64,000 bases of DNA from Rhodoplanes elegans (GCF_016653355.1 NZ_NHSK01000075.1:1-64000); one strand, 5' to 3'; positions 51,939 to 63,413 are shown, counted from the first letter of the stretch. The notes: generated from the sequence alone by a model not told the origin. A program made the numbers and translations.

Positions 51939-52919
51939 GATTTCCCAGCAAAAACAATAGCTTAGACCGACGCCATCGATGGCGGCTCGCGACCTGTGTA
52001 ATATCCGTCAAATAAGACGCGCGTGGATCGAGGCAGACGTGGGCAGACGATCATCCATCGCCCCACGGCTTCCAATGACGCGATGAGCCGGCAAGGTCCG
52101 GCTGTCTGGCACGTGCCGCAGCGCCTCCCCTGCCCCCGTCGCTCGGACGGTCACGCTGCTCGGATGCGGGCCGTCGCGTCGACCCGGGAGGTCGTTCTCA
52201 TCCCCGTGCGACCCGCCCCGGGTCATCGTCCCGGTTGACGGTCCAATGGTCCATCATCTGATTGTCACCCTCCCCGACCCGCTCGTCGGCACCGCGCGCG
52301 TGCCGACCAAACAAACCCGCCACAGCCTCTCGCGAGGCCGTGGCGGTGGGGCGATGGAGGTTGCACTCTCCAAGAAGCTCTAACCGGGGAAGCGCGAAGT
52401 CCGAGAAGTGGGTTGGACTCCACTTCGAGGGAGATATTGGTCGACCATCTCCGCATCCGCAATGGCTACCGAGCTGAGGCATCGTCTTCGCCGGAGGTGA
52501 CGACTGGCGCCCTCGCCGGCCGGCGTGGTCGCGATCCTCCATCCCAGGATGGACTCGCCCATCGCCTTCATGCCTCGCGTTTTCAAGGATGTAGGCAATT
52601 GCGATCTCAGGTCGCGAGCCCGCTGCTTCGAGCGGCCATTGAACATCCTCCATGTAACGGGCCGCATCTTCGTTCGTCGGTCCGCTCAGCGGCTCGGCGG
52701 CTCGGCGGCGGGCGCATCGGCGCAGAGCGTGCCGGCGACAACTCTTTCCATCCGAAGCGTTAGACTTTGCCGATCACCAACTCGAAGGCGCGATGGCGCT
52801 CGACTTCGCCTGAATGGTAGTTTGCGCTCGAAAGAAACCGATTCGAGCGCGATCAAAGAAGCTGGAGTGCTACTGACCTAATGGAGCCTCCACCTCCTCC
52901 AACACGGAGCGGAAGTCGT
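51939..52919. other. Gene-poor junction of the island
   Basis: About 980 bp between tRNA-Glu and hsdM with no recognisable gene. Open frames on both strands lack ribosome sites and family motifs. Base composition is lower in GC than the core genes, especially after 52700. It holds a strong stem-loop at 52317-52346. It may be decayed mobile DNA and the promoter region of hsdM. Confidence 0.5.
52317..52346 (-). terminator. Stem-loop with U-rich tail, minus strand
   Basis: Read on the minus strand, a stem CCGCCAC-x-GCCTC is closed by a GCGA loop and GAGGC-x-GTGGCGG, with one mismatch in the stem. It is followed by GTTTGTTTGG. This matches a Rho-independent terminator, although no minus-strand gene now lies upstream of it. 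It could be the relic of a lost gene. Confidence 0.4.
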
Positions 52920-54525
<1,606 letters not shown>

Positions 54526-54536
<11 letters not shown>

Positions 54537-55851
54537 AATAAAAATGACGCGCACCGGCGGGCGTCCTGCGAGTTCAGGAGTAATTCAAGGCAAATATGCT
54601 CTCAGCGTCGGGCTGCCTGACAAACTTGCGCCAGACGGGTGGTCGTGGACGCTGTTGAGCGATGTGGCGCGACTGGAAACTGGTCATACGCCGAGTCGAA
54701 AGCATCCCGAGTATTGGGGCGGCGACGTTCCGTGGGTCGGCATCAAGGATGCGACCGAAAACCATGGCCGGACAATCAACAGCACAAGCCAATACACCAA
54801 TACGCTGGGAATCTCAAATTCGTCGGCCCGTATTTTGCCGACCAATACTGTGTGCCTTTCAAGAACTGCTTCTGTTGGCTATGTCGTTGTTATGGGGAGG
54901 CCTATGGCAACCAGCCAAGATTTTGTGAACTGGGTGTGCTCCAAATCAATTAGCCATCATTTTCTGAAATACGTACTGTTAGCAGAGCGAGAGTCATTCT
55001 TTCGGTTTGCGAGCGGAACCACGCATCAGACCATATACTTCCCAGAAGTGAAGGCGTTTCACGTTTGCCTTCCCCCGAAGGACGAACAAGAGATTATCGC
55101 CCACATCCTCGGCACACTCGACGACAAGATCGAGTTGAACCGGCGGACGAACGAGACGCTGGAGGCGATGGCGCAGGCGCTATTCAAATCGTGGTTCGTG
55201 GATTTCGATCCCGTTCGCGCCAAGGCCGAAAACCGAGGCCCGAAACTGCCCGCTAATTTGGATGAACTCTTCCCGGACAATCTCGATGGCGACGGCATTC
55301 CCTGCGGATGGCATTCTGGCAATTTGCTCGATCTCTGCGAGCTCAAGCGCGGCTACGACTTGCCGACGTCGCAGCGAACTCCGGGAGCCTTCCCCATCGT
55401 CTCGTCATCGGGTGTGTCGGGGTTTCATCATGAAGCGATGGCGCCTGGACCGGGCGTGGTAACCGGCCGATACGGGACAATCGGCGAAGTGTTTTTCGTG
55501 AAGGGCGATTATTGGCCGCTCAATACTGCTCTCTATGTAAAAAATTTTAAGGAAAATAGTGTTCGATATGTCTACTATGCGCTCAAACAGGTGGATTTCC
55601 AGAAGTTCTCCGATAAGGCAGCCGTCCCTGGGATCAATCGCAACCACCTGCACGAAGCAGCCATGATCATTCCACCGCGTGAAGTTCAGGTCGCGTTCGA
55701 GCGTCTCATGAGTTCGACCTGGAATCGCCAAGACGCGAATGACGCCGAAAGCTCGACCTTAGCCGCCCTGCGTGACACACTCCTCCCGAAGCTGATTTCC
55801 GGCGAGCTCCGGGTGAAGGACGCCGAGAAGATCGTGGGGCGGGTCGCATGA
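54526..55851 (+). CDS. hsdS: Type I restriction-modification specificity subunit
   Basis: Specificity subunit of 441 aa with two target-recognition domains (about residues 30-180 and 250-405). They are separated by a conserved helical spacer ([37 protein letters not shown]) and followed by a C-terminal helix ([25 protein letters not shown]). The recognition domains are visibly less GC-rich than the spacers, indicating domain exchange. The start at 54526 has AAGGA upstream; the ATG at 54544 is an alternative. Overlaps rhuM by 4 bp. Confidence 0.93.
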
Positions 55852-56879
55852 CCGAGAACCCGTCCCGGGGCGAGCTGATCCTCTACCGCACGAACGATGG
55901 GCGCGCAGCGATCCGGCTCCGCCTCCAGGACGGTACTGTCTGGCTGACCCAGGCCGAGATCGCGACCCTGTTCGACACCACCAAGCAGAACGTCAGCCTG
56001 CACCTGAAAAACATCTTTCAGGACAGCGAATTAGCGAAAGAGGCAGTTGTCAAGGAATCCTTGACAACTGCGACCGACGGGAAGGCGTATGCGACCGCGC
56101 TCTACAACCTGAGCGCCATCCTGGCCGTCGGCTACAGGGTCCGCAGCCCACGCGGTATCCAGTTCCGTCGTTGGGCGACGACGGTTCTGGACGAGTATCT
56201 GCGAAAAGGTTTCGTGCTCGACGACGCGCGGCTGAAGGAGCCGGGCGGGCTCGACTATTTCGACGAGCTGCTCCGCCGCATCCGGGACATCCGCGCCTCG
56301 GAAAAACGATTCTATCAGAAGGTTCGGGATCTCTTCAAAGAGACCAGTGTCGACTATGACGGCACGGCCGAAACCGCGAAGGTATTCTTCGCCACCATCC
56401 AGAACAAGCTCGTCTACGCGGTGACCGGGCGCACCGCCGCCGAGTTGATCGTCGAAAGGGCCGATCCGGAAAAGCCCAACATGGCGTTGACCACCTGGGA
56501 CGGCGACCGCGTTCGAAAAGCGGACGTAACGATCTCGAAGAACTATCTTCAGGCCGACGAGATCGAAGCGCTCAACCGCCTCACCACGATGTTTCTCGAC
56601 TTCGCCGAGGATCGGGCGTCGCGACGACAGCAGACCCGCATGGCCGACTGGATCGCCCAGACCGACCGGTTCCTGACATTCAACGAGCGCGAGGTGCTCA
56701 GCGGCAAGGGTCGCATGTCGCACGAGCGAATGACCCAGATCGCGCATGCACGTTACGACACGTTCGAGGCCAGCCGGCGCGCCGCCGAAGCAGAAGGCGC
56801 CGAGCGCGAGGCCGACGAAGAATTTGCGAAGCTGCAAGCCGAGGCACGACGGCTTTCCAAACCAGAGCGGAAGCCGTGA
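55848..56879 (+). CDS. rhuM: RhuM-family protein of type I RM locus
   Basis: Protein of 343 aa of the RhuM/virulence_RhuM family, which often sits inside type I restriction loci. Family blocks are VWLTQAEIATLFDTTKQNVSLHLKNIF, YNLSAILAVGYRVRSPRG, FRRWATTVLDEYLRKGF and DRFLTFNERE. The N-terminus looks like a DNA-binding HTH. Its role in restriction is not established. A perfect 29-bp palindrome lies in its coding sequence. Overlaps hsdS and the following mini-ORF by 4 bp each. Confidence 0.88.
   Translation: MTENPSRGELILYRTNDGRAAIRLRLQDGTVWLTQAEIATLFDTTKQNVSLHLKNIFQDSELAKEAVVKESLTTATDGKAYATALYNLSAILAVGYRVRSPRGIQFRRWATTVLDEYLRKGFVLDDARLKEPGGLDYFDELLRRIRDIRASEKRFYQKVRDLFKETSVDYDGTAETAKVFFATIQNKLVYAVTGRTAAELIVERADPEKPNMALTTWDGDRVRKADVTISKNYLQADEIEALNRLTTMFLDFAEDRASRRQQTRMADWIAQTDRFLTFNEREVLSGKGRMSHERMTQIAHARYDTFEASRRAAEAEGAEREADEEFAKLQAEARRLSKPERKP
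56043..56071. repeat. Perfect 29-bp palindrome inside rhuM
   Basis: Arms GCAGTTGTCAAGGA (56043-56056) and TCCTTGACAACTGC (56058-56071) are exact inverted repeats around a single A. They encode part of the VVKESLTTA block. The length of exact symmetry is unusual for a coding sequence and would form a strong hairpin in mRNA. Confidence 0.85.
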
Positions 56880-56971
56880 GCGACTTTTCCGAGTCCGTCG
56901 TCGAGGCGGCGGCGCTCGAACGGCTCGCCGCAGCCGAGGATGCCGAGAAGATCGCAGGAGTCGTGTTATGA
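56876..56971 (+). pseudogene. Mini-ORF scar: hsdR 5' end joined to hsdS-like 3' end
   Basis: Open frame of 31 aa starting with GTG that overlaps the rhuM stop (GTGA) and ends overlapping the next ATG. Its first half (DFSESVVEAAALERL) matches the HsdR N-terminus at 59119 ([15 protein letters not shown]), sharing 16 identical bases. Its second half (DAEKIAGVV) matches the HsdS C-terminus (DAEKIVGRV), sharing 13 identical bases. It reads as a recombination scar marking arrival of the DUF262 gene. A genuine coupling peptide is less likely. Confidence 0.6.
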
Positions 56972-59103
56972 AGCCGTCGATTAGAACTCTCGGCGAAATT
57001 CTGTACTCGCCCAGCCAATACGTGATCCCGGTCTTCCAGCGGAACTATCGGTGGGAGACACCGCAGTGGCAGAAGCTCTGGGAAAGCCTGATCGAAATCC
57101 AGGCGCCCGAAAAGCAGGGCAACCACTTCATGGGGTTCCTCGTGTTCGTCCCCGGAGTGGCGCAGCCGGGTCAGCACACCACGTTCCACCTGATCGACGG
57201 CCAGCAGCGCCTCACCTCGTCGTCGGTCGTGCTCACCGCACTCCGCAACATCGCCCGAGATGCCGAGCAGATCGAGCTGGCGGACGAGATTCACCAGTAC
57301 TACCTCGTTCATCCGAACAAGAAGGGCGATCAGCACTACAGGCTGCTCCCGAAGGAGCGCGACCACGACAGCTATCTGGCCATCGTCAATCGAACCGATG
57401 GCGCGAGTGGCCGGATCGCCGATGCGCTTGCGTTCTTCGAGGAGCAGATTTGGGAGTATGCGGCCGATCATCCAGACCGGCTGCGGACCCTGTTCAACAC
57501 CGTCTGCCAGCGCATGGAGTTCATGTGCGCGACGCTGGAGGCCGAGAACGCCTACAATATCTTCAAGAGCTTGAACTCGACGGGAGTCCCCCTCGGCCCG
57601 TCCGATCTCATCCGTAATTTCGTGTTCATGCACGTCAGGCCGGAGAACCACGACGACTTCGACCGTGAGCACTGGTCGGCCATCGAGGATCGGTTCGCGA
57701 CCAAGGAGGGCGTACTGGACGAAGAGGCGTTTTCTCGCTTCTTCCGCGACTACCTGATGTCGGACGGCCGCTATGTCTCGCCTCGGGAGACGTTCGCGAC
57801 CTTCGAGTCGCGCTACGAGTCGACGGGCTTCTCTCCCGCCGTATTGGCCGAGGAGTTGCGTCGGAGTGTCGATGACTATTCTATCATCGCGAGCCAACGA
57901 CCCGATCCGAGCGCCGACATCACCTCAGCTTTGGCGGGCTTGAACGTCCTCGACAGCTCGACGACCTATCCGCTTCTCCTGTTCCTTTTCCGCCTCCGCC
58001 GCAACGGCCAGATCGACGCAACGGGGCTCGCCGTGGCCGTCGAGAACCTCCGCGGGTTCATCCTGCGCCGGTTCATCTGTGGCGAGTCCTCGCGCGGTTA
58101 CGGGCACATGTTCGTGCGCGCCATCCCGAAAGGAGAGACGAGCCCGCTAGCGGCTCTGGAACGATATCTGCTCGACCGCGGATGGCCGGACGATACTCGC
58201 TTTGAGAACGCTTTTGTCGAGGCTACGCTCTATGGCAGCCCGTATGCTCCCGTGGTCCTCGCCACTTTGGAACGCAGTCGCGGGCATCGCGAGCCGGCGG
58301 CACTCGATTCCACCCAGGTCGAGCACATCATGCCGCAGACGCTCAACCCCGCGTGGATCGAGGCACTCGGCCCTGACGCAAGAGCCGTACACGCCAAGTG
58401 GCTCCACAGGCCCGGCAATCTGACCCTGAGCGCCTACAACCTCGAACTCTGGAACCATCCGTTCAGCATCAAGCGTGAGCGATATGCCCAGAGCAACATC
58501 GTCATCACGCGCGAGCTTGCGAGCTTCGACCGCTGGACCGATGCCCAAATCGAAGAGCGCGGGCGTCGTCTGGCCAAGGACGCCGGCCGGATTTGGAAGG
58601 GGCCGGCAGAGCCGGTCGCGTCATCGGAAGTCACCGACCGAGGGCTTGCCGACCGGGAGGTCCTGCGGGTTCGATTCTGGAATGACCTGAGGGAGCGGTT
58701 CGTTCTGGAGCATCCCGAGATTCCGACCTTCGAGCCCAAGGGAAATTGGACCGTTCGACTGCAGTCGGTAATCAGGCACATCGGAGTCGAGCTGCGGTTC
58801 AGCTTTCGCCGTCGACAGGCGGCTATCGATGTATGGTTCTGGCGAACCCCGTCCATGCCGGTCTGGGAGCTGGTTCGTAGCGATCCGGCTCCGTGGAACG
58901 ACCTAATCGAGGCCACCTGGGAGTTCGAGAAGCTCGAAGGGCGTGACCGGGCGAGGATGTTCATCAGTCGCCCCGTCCCGGAGCCACGTAACGAAGCCAC
59001 CTGGCCCGAGGTGTTCGACTGGTTCTCCGAGAAGGCGGTTCTGCTCGTGACCAGGGTGTCGCCGCGGCTCCGCGAAGAGATGGATCGGATCAGTCAGTCA
59101 TAG
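56968..59103 (+). CDS. DUF262/DUF1524 (GmrSD-like) nuclease with DUF4268 domain
   Basis: Protein of 711 aa. The N-terminal DUF262 domain has the ParB-like nucleotide motif DGQQRLT (Asp77), with VIPVFQRNYRW before it and FKSLNSTGVPL after it. The DUF1524 HNH-type nuclease has HIMPQTL (His453) and NLTLSAYN. The C-terminal part (from about 590) resembles DUF4268. This is the single-chain GmrSD/type IV restriction architecture that attacks modified phage DNA. It is inserted between rhuM and hsdR. Its own modification preference cannot be read. Confidence 0.85.
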   Translation: MKPSIRTLGEILYSPSQYVIPVFQRNYRWETPQWQKLWESLIEIQAPEKQGNHFMGFLVFVPGVAQPGQHTTFHLIDGQQRLTSSSVVLTALRNIARDAEQIELADEIHQYYLVHPNKKGDQHYRLLPKERDHDSYLAIVNRTDGASGRIADALAFFEEQIWEYAADHPDRLRTLFNTVCQRMEFMCATLEAENAYNIFKSLNSTGVPLGPSDLIRNFVFMHVRPENHDDFDREHWSAIEDRFATKEGVLDEEAFSRFFRDYLMSDGRYVSPRETFATFESRYESTGFSPAVLAEELRRSVDDYSIIASQRPDPSADITSALAGLNVLDSSTTYPLLLFLFRLRRNGQIDATGLAVAVENLRGFILRRFICGESSRGYGHMFVRAIPKGETSPLAALERYLLDRGWPDDTRFENAFVEATLYGSPYAPVVLATLERSRGHREPAALDSTQVEHIMPQTLNPAWIEALGPDARAVHAKWLHRPGNLTLSAYNLELWNHPFSIKRERYAQSNIVITRELASFDRWTDAQIEERGRRLAKDAGRIWKGPAEPVASSEVTDRGLADREVLRVRFWNDLRERFVLEHPEIPTFEPKGNWTVRLQSVIRHIGVELRFSFRRRQAAIDVWFWRTPSMPVWELVRSDPAPWNDLIEATWEFEKLEGRDRARMFISRPVPEPRNEATWPEVFDWFSEKAVLLVTRVSPRLREEMDRISQS

Positions 59104-59118
59104 GTGGGGTGCCGCAAC

Positions 59119-62100
59119 ATGGCCCTGTTCACCGAGTCCGTCGTCGAAGAGGCGGCCCTCGAATGGCTGGGGGGCCTCGGATATGCGGTGCGTCACGGGC
59201 CGGATATCGCCGTAGGCGCGCCCGCGGCGGAACGGCACGACTCGAACTGCCGTGACGTGGTGCTGGAGGAGCGGCTGCGCGGGGCGCTGGCGCGCCTCAA
59301 CCCCGGTCTGCCCGCCGACGCGCTGGACGAAGCGTTCCGAAAGCTCCTGCGGGCCGACGCGCCGTCGTTGATCGAGCGCAATCGGCTCGTCCACCGCATG
59401 CTGGTCGATGGCGTGACGGTCGAGTACCGGCGCGCGGATGGGTCGATTGCCGGAGCACAAGCGAGCGTCCTCGACTTCGAAGACCCCGAGCGCAACGACT
59501 GGCTAGCCGTCAACCAGTTCACCGTGGCGGAGGGGCATCACGTCCGACGGCCCGATCTCGTGCTCTTCGTCAACGGACTGCCACTCGCGGTCGTCGAACT
59601 GAAGAACGCCGCGGACGAGGATGCGGATGTCTGGGCAGCGTTCCACCAGCTCCGAACGTATCAGTCGCAGGTCCCGACACTGTTCGCCACCAACGTGATT
59701 CTGGTGGCGTCCGACGGCGTGCAGGCTCGGATCGGCGCGCTCGGAGCAGACCAGGAGTGGTTCAAGCCATGGCGGACGATCACAGGGCGTGACGACACCG
59801 GTGGTCTCTGCGAACTACAGGTGATGCTTGAGGGTGTCTTCGCGAAGCGGCGCTTCCTCGATCTCGTCCACTACTTCGTCGTGTTCGAGGACCTCGAAGG
59901 CAACAAGCTGGTCAAGAAGATGGCCGGGTATCACCAGTTCCATGCCGTCAATGTGGCGCTGGAGGAGACCCTGCGTGCGGCTATTCCATCGCGTCGTGCG
60001 TACGAAGTGGGCGGGCTCGAGGAAGAGCGCGGACGCTATGACGCCGGCCCAATGATCGGCGGAGAGGACGGCGACCGACGGGTCGGCGTGGTCTGGCATA
60101 CGCAAGGTTCCGGCAAGAGCCTGACGATGGCGTTCTACGCGGGACGGGTGATCCTGGCGCCGGAGATGGAGAACCCGACCATCGTCGTCATTACCGACCG
60201 CAACGACCTCGACGACCAGCTCTTCGGCACCTTCGCACGCTGCCGAGAGCTGCTCAGGCAGCCGCCCGTGCAGGCGGCCGACCGCGCGGACCTTCGCGCG
60301 CGGCTGTCGGTCGGCGCGGGTGGCGTGGTGTTCACGACCATCCAGAAGTTCTTTCCGGAAGAGCGGGGTGACCGACACCCGGTGCTCTCCGACCGGCACA
60401 ACATCGTGGTGATCGCCGACGAGGCGCACCGCAGCCAATACGACTTCATCGACGGCTTTGCCCGGCATATGCGCGATGCGCTGCCCAACGCCTCGTTCAT
60501 CGGTTTCACGGGAACGCCGATAGAGAAGACCGACGCCAATACGCGTGCCGTGTTCGGTGACTACATCAGCGTCTACGACATTCAGCGCGCTGTGACAGAC
60601 GGAGCCACGGTGCCGATCTACTACGAGAGTCGACTCGCCAAACTGGAGCTGAGCGCCGCCGAGCGTCCAAACATCGATCCCGATTTTGAAGAAGCGACTG
60701 AAGGCGAGGAAGTCGCCCGAAAGGAAAAGCTCAAGAGCAGGTGGGCGCAGCTCGAAGCCGTGGTCGGATCGGAGAATCGGGTCGAGCTCGTCGCCCGTGA
60801 TCTAGTCGACCATTTCGAGCAGCGTCTCGAAGCGATGGACGGCAAGGCCATGGTCGTCGTGATGAGTCGACGAATTGCGGTCGCGCTCTACGACGAAGTC
60901 GTCCGCCTACGTCCCGATTGGCACTGCGACGACGACGCTGCGGGCGTAGTGAAGATCGTGATGACCGGGTCGGCCTCCGATCCTCTGGAGTGGCAGCCGC
61001 ACATTCGCAACAAGAAACGCCGAGAGGAACTGGCCGACCGGTTTAGGGACGCCAAGGACCCGTTCAAGGTGGTTATTGTCCGAGACATGTGGCTCACCGG
61101 GTTCGATGCGCCGTGCCTCTCGACCATGTACGTCGATAAGCCGATGCGCGGTCATGGCCTGATGCAGGCGATTGCCCGGGTGAACCGGGTCTTCAAGGAC
61201 AAGCCTGGCGGTCTGGTGGTCGACTATCTCGGCCTCGCCGAAGAGCTTCGGCAGGCGCTCGCGATCTATACTGAGGCTGGCGGTACCGGCCGCACAGCAC
61301 TCGATCAAGCCGAGGCGGTCGCGGTGATGCTGGCGAAGTACGAGGTCTGCCTCGGGCTCTTCCACGGCTTTGACTGGTCGCACTGGACATCGGGCAAGGC
61401 GACACAGCAGACGACGTTGTTGACTGCGGCCCTGGAGCACATCCTCTCCCAAGAGAACGGAAAGGCTCGGCTGATGCAGGCCGTGCACGAGATGTCGCAG
61501 GCGTTCGCGCTGGCTGTGCCGCATGCCGAGGCGCTCCGCATTCGCGACGACGTCGGCTTCTTCCAAGCGGTTCGCTCGGTGCTTGCGAAGACCGGCAACG
61601 GAAGCCGGAAGACCGATGAGCAACTCGACCATGCCATCCGCCAAATTATCTCACGCGCGGTGGTGTCCGACGAAGTGATCGACGTTTTCGCTGCGGCAGG
61701 GCTGAAGAAGCCCGACATCTCGATTCTGTCGGACGAGTTCCTGGCCGAGGTGCGTGGAATGCCGCAGCGGAACCTCGCCGTTGAGCTGCTTCAGAAGCTT
61801 CTGAAAGGTGAGATCAAGGCGCGGTCCAAGCGGAATCTCGTCCAGGGGCGCGCTTTTTCGGAGATGCTCGAGCATTCGCTTCGGCGGTACCAGAACCGCG
61901 CTATCGAGACCGCCAAGGTGATCGAGGAGCTGATACAGCTCGCCAAAGAGATGCGCGCCGCGGCGCTGAGAGGAGAGAAGCTGGGCCTCACGGAGGAAGA
62001 GGTTGCCTTCTACGACGCTCTGGAAACCAACGACAGTGCCGTCAAGGTATTGGGCGACGAGGCGCTGCGGACGATTGCGCGAGAGCTTGTCGCCATGCTC

Positions 62101-62268
62101 CGCAAGAATGCAGCTATCGACTGGACGATCCGCGAAAACGTCCGCGCGCAGCTCCGGGTCCTGGTCCGCCGTATCCTTAGGAAGTACGGCTACCCGCCGG
62201 ACAAGCAAGAGAAGGCGACCCAGACCGTGCTCGCGCAGGCGGAGCTGATGGCCGCGGCGTGGGCATGA
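59119..62268 (+). CDS. hsdR: Type I restriction endonuclease subunit R
   Basis: Motor and nuclease subunit of 1049 aa. The PD-(D/E)xK site is Asp146 with Glu160-x-Lys162 ([14 protein letters not shown]). The SF2 helicase has Walker A around Lys333 (GSGKS), DEAH at 434-437 and [10 protein letters not shown]. The C-terminal helical part runs to about residue 1040. The ATG at 59119 has AGGTGGGG upstream. It has no frame break and should cleave unmodified DNA with HsdMS. Follows the DUF262 gene by 15 bp. Confidence 0.94.
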   Translation: MALFTESVVEEAALEWLGGLGYAVRHGPDIAVGAPAAERHDSNCRDVVLEERLRGALARLNPGLPADALDEAFRKLLRADAPSLIERNRLVHRMLVDGVTVEYRRADGSIAGAQASVLDFEDPERNDWLAVNQFTVAEGHHVRRPDLVLFVNGLPLAVVELKNAADEDADVWAAFHQLRTYQSQVPTLFATNVILVASDGVQARIGALGADQEWFKPWRTITGRDDTGGLCELQVMLEGVFAKRRFLDLVHYFVVFEDLEGNKLVKKMAGYHQFHAVNVALEETLRAAIPSRRAYEVGGLEEERGRYDAGPMIGGEDGDRRVGVVWHTQGSGKSLTMAFYAGRVILAPEMENPTIVVITDRNDLDDQLFGTFARCRELLRQPPVQAADRADLRARLSVGAGGVVFTTIQKFFPEERGDRHPVLSDRHNIVVIADEAHRSQYDFIDGFARHMRDALPNASFIGFTGTPIEKTDANTRAVFGDYISVYDIQRAVTDGATVPIYYESRLAKLELSAAERPNIDPDFEEATEGEEVARKEKLKSRWAQLEAVVGSENRVELVARDLVDHFEQRLEAMDGKAMVVVMSRRIAVALYDEVVRLRPDWHCDDDAAGVVKIVMTGSASDPLEWQPHIRNKKRREELADRFRDAKDPFKVVIVRDMWLTGFDAPCLSTMYVDKPMRGHGLMQAIARVNRVFKDKPGGLVVDYLGLAEELRQALAIYTEAGGTGRTALDQAEAVAVMLAKYEVCLGLFHGFDWSHWTSGKATQQTTLLTAALEHILSQENGKARLMQAVHEMSQAFALAVPHAEALRIRDDVGFFQAVRSVLAKTGNGSRKTDEQLDHAIRQIISRAVVSDEVIDVFAAAGLKKPDISILSDEFLAEVRGMPQRNLAVELLQKLLKGEIKARSKRNLVQGRAFSEMLEHSLRRYQNRAIETAKVIEELIQLAKEMRAAALRGEKLGLTEEEVAFYDALETNDSAVKVLGDEALRTIARELVAMLRKNAAIDWTIRENVRAQLRVLVRRILRKYGYPPDKQEKATQTVLAQAELMAAAWA

Positions 62269-62312
62269 TCGGCCCAATCTGAACGCGCTTAAAGACCGAT
62301 TGGAGTCTCGGG

Positions 62313-62632
62313 TCAGGGGCTGATGCGGCGCCGGAGGAGGCTTCCCATGGCGAGGTGGAGCATGGCCTCTGATACCAACGGCCCTGAGCCCTGCCCCGTC
62401 ATCCTGAGGTGCCCGGCGCAGCCGGGCCCCGAAGGATGCGGCCCCGGCCGTCGCCCTTCGAGGGCTGCGCTTCGCGCAGCCACCTCAGGGTGACGGTGAG
62501 AGTCAGTGCCGGAGGCCCTTGGTATGAGACGTCGATCCTGGCCCCGTAGTCGCGCACGAGGCGGCGCCAGCGCATCACTCATCCGAAGATGCGTTCGACC
62601 ACCCATCGCCGCGGCAGGACCTCGAAGCCCTG
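62313..62632 (-). pseudogene. IS5-family transposase remnant (C-terminal part)
   Basis: Reading the minus strand gives FEVLPRRWVVERIFG, a stop in place of the expected Trp, then MRWRRLVRDYGARIDVS, an interruption, and finally SEAMLHLAMGSLLRRRISP with a normal stop at 62313. These are the last ~60 residues of an IS5-type DDE transposase. The nonsense codon (62579-62581), missing 5' part and inserted element show that it is dead. Confidence 0.8.
62373..62524. mobile_element. 152-bp MITE-like element in transposase remnant
   Basis: Ends TACCAACGGCC (left) and GGCCCTTGGTA (right) are inverted repeats with one mismatch in 11. The element is flanked by the direct 3-bp duplication TGA (62370-62372 and 62525-62527). 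Removing it and one TGA restores the transposase reading frame across DVS-EAM. Inside is a second dyad, CCGTCATCCTGAGGTG (62396-62411) with CACCTCAGGGTGACGG (62481-62496). No protein is encoded. Confidence 0.85.
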
Positions 62633-62691
62633 CTAGCCTGCCGGCGTCCGGATTGGTGTGTGTCGCCTCCGGCGCCCAGCCGGCTGCTTCC

Positions 62692-62943
62692 TCACGTGTG
62701 CTTGATCAAGAGCCGCCGCTGCGGCTCTCGACCATCGAGTCCCGCGAGTATGACCTTCGCCGCGTCGCGCAGCACGTCGTCCGGCATGTCCGGCAAGCCG
62801 AAGTCGGCCGCGTGCCGATGATAGGCGGCGCACATGCGGTCGAGCTTGCGGACCGTCGCTTCCCCAGGTTGCCATTTCGCGGTCCCACGAATCTTGAAAT
62901 GGCCCTCGATCTGCTCGTTAAGGTCGTCGATAAGCGAGGACAT
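62692..62943 (-). CDS. Small hypothetical protein
   Basis: Possible protein of 83 aa from the ATG at 62943 (MSSLIDDLNEQIEG...). It has a balanced composition with charged helices (DFGLPDMPDDVLRDAAKVILAGLDG) and no recognised domain. The frame is open further upstream, but the ribosome site for this start is weak. It follows three other small minus-strand genes and likely belongs with them to a mobile-element cassette. Confidence 0.5.
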   Translation of the reverse strand: MSSLIDDLNEQIEGHFKIRGTAKWQPGEATVRKLDRMCAAYHRHAADFGLPDMPDDVLRDAAKVILAGLDGREPQRRLLIKHT

Positions 62944-62998
62944 CTCTGACTGTCCATTACGTCGGCCGCTGGCCGCGACGTGATTCGGCCGCTCGTGA

Positions 62999-63256
62999 TC
63001 AGGATACGTCGCTGTCGTGACCGTGGTCGATCTCGTCGCGAAGCTCGGTCTCCCGGCCGAGCCAAGCGGCGACAGCGATGGCGACGCGGTAGAAGTCTTC
63101 GTCGGTGTCGCCGGGGGCCACACCGAAGTCGCGGCAGTAGTGCCGCACCGCGCCGGTCACGATGCACAGCCGCTCGAACTCGCGGACAGAAAAGACGCTC
63201 GACAACGAGCTGCGGTTTCGGTCGACTCGCGTCGTGACTTTTTCTGATCTCGACAT
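62999..63256 (-). CDS. Small hypothetical protein of island cassette
   Basis: Protein of 85 aa from the ATG at 63256, which has a good GGGGAG ribosome site. It contains VFSVREFERLCIVTGAVRHYCRDFGVAPGDTDEDFYRVAIAVAAWLGRE-like helical sequence and an acidic C-terminus. No family is recognised. The start lies one base after the stop of the preceding 51-aa frame (TGAAATG), so the two are probably coupled. Confidence 0.6.
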   Translation of the reverse strand: MSRSEKVTTRVDRNRSSLSSVFSVREFERLCIVTGAVRHYCRDFGVAPGDTDEDFYRVAIAVAAWLGRETELRDEIDHGHDSDVS

Positions 63257-63257
63257 T

Positions 63258-63413
63258 TCAGCTCCCCTCGTTGACCCTGCACCGGCGCGAGCCGGTGCAG
63301 GGTCGTATCTCGGCCTCGTTGGCGGCAGCGTCGGATTCGAGCCGCTCGACAACGGCGGCGAGGTCGGCGGCGGTCGGATTCTTCTTTCCGAAGAATCGAG
63401 TCATGAACGACAT
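63258..63413 (-). CDS. Small hypothetical protein with hairpin-encoded C-terminus
   Basis: Frame of 51 codons from the ATG at 63413, beginning MSFMTRFFGKKNPTAADLAA and followed by a Glu/Ala-rich helix. Such short FFGKK-start proteins occur near phage-type genes, but no family is certain. Its 3' half contains a strong 13-bp-arm hairpin (63274-63303). It ends next to the 85-aa gene and follows the HTH gene by 19 bp. Confidence 0.5.
   Translation of the reverse strand: MSFMTRFFGKKNPTAADLAAVVERLESDAAANEAEIRPCTGSRRCRVNEGS
63274..63303. repeat. Perfect 13-bp-arm stem-loop
   Basis: ACCCTGCACCGGC (63274-63286) and GCCGGTGCAGGGT (63291-63303) are exact inverted repeats with a GCGA loop. No T-run follows on either strand, so it is not a standard terminator. 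It may be an mRNA structure, a protein-binding site or an attachment-type sequence of the mobile cassette. Confidence 0.85.

Noticed and set aside
52198-52763. Open frames of 95-151 aa on both strands before hsdM
   Set aside because: No ribosome sites, odd composition and mutual overlap; no recognisable domain.
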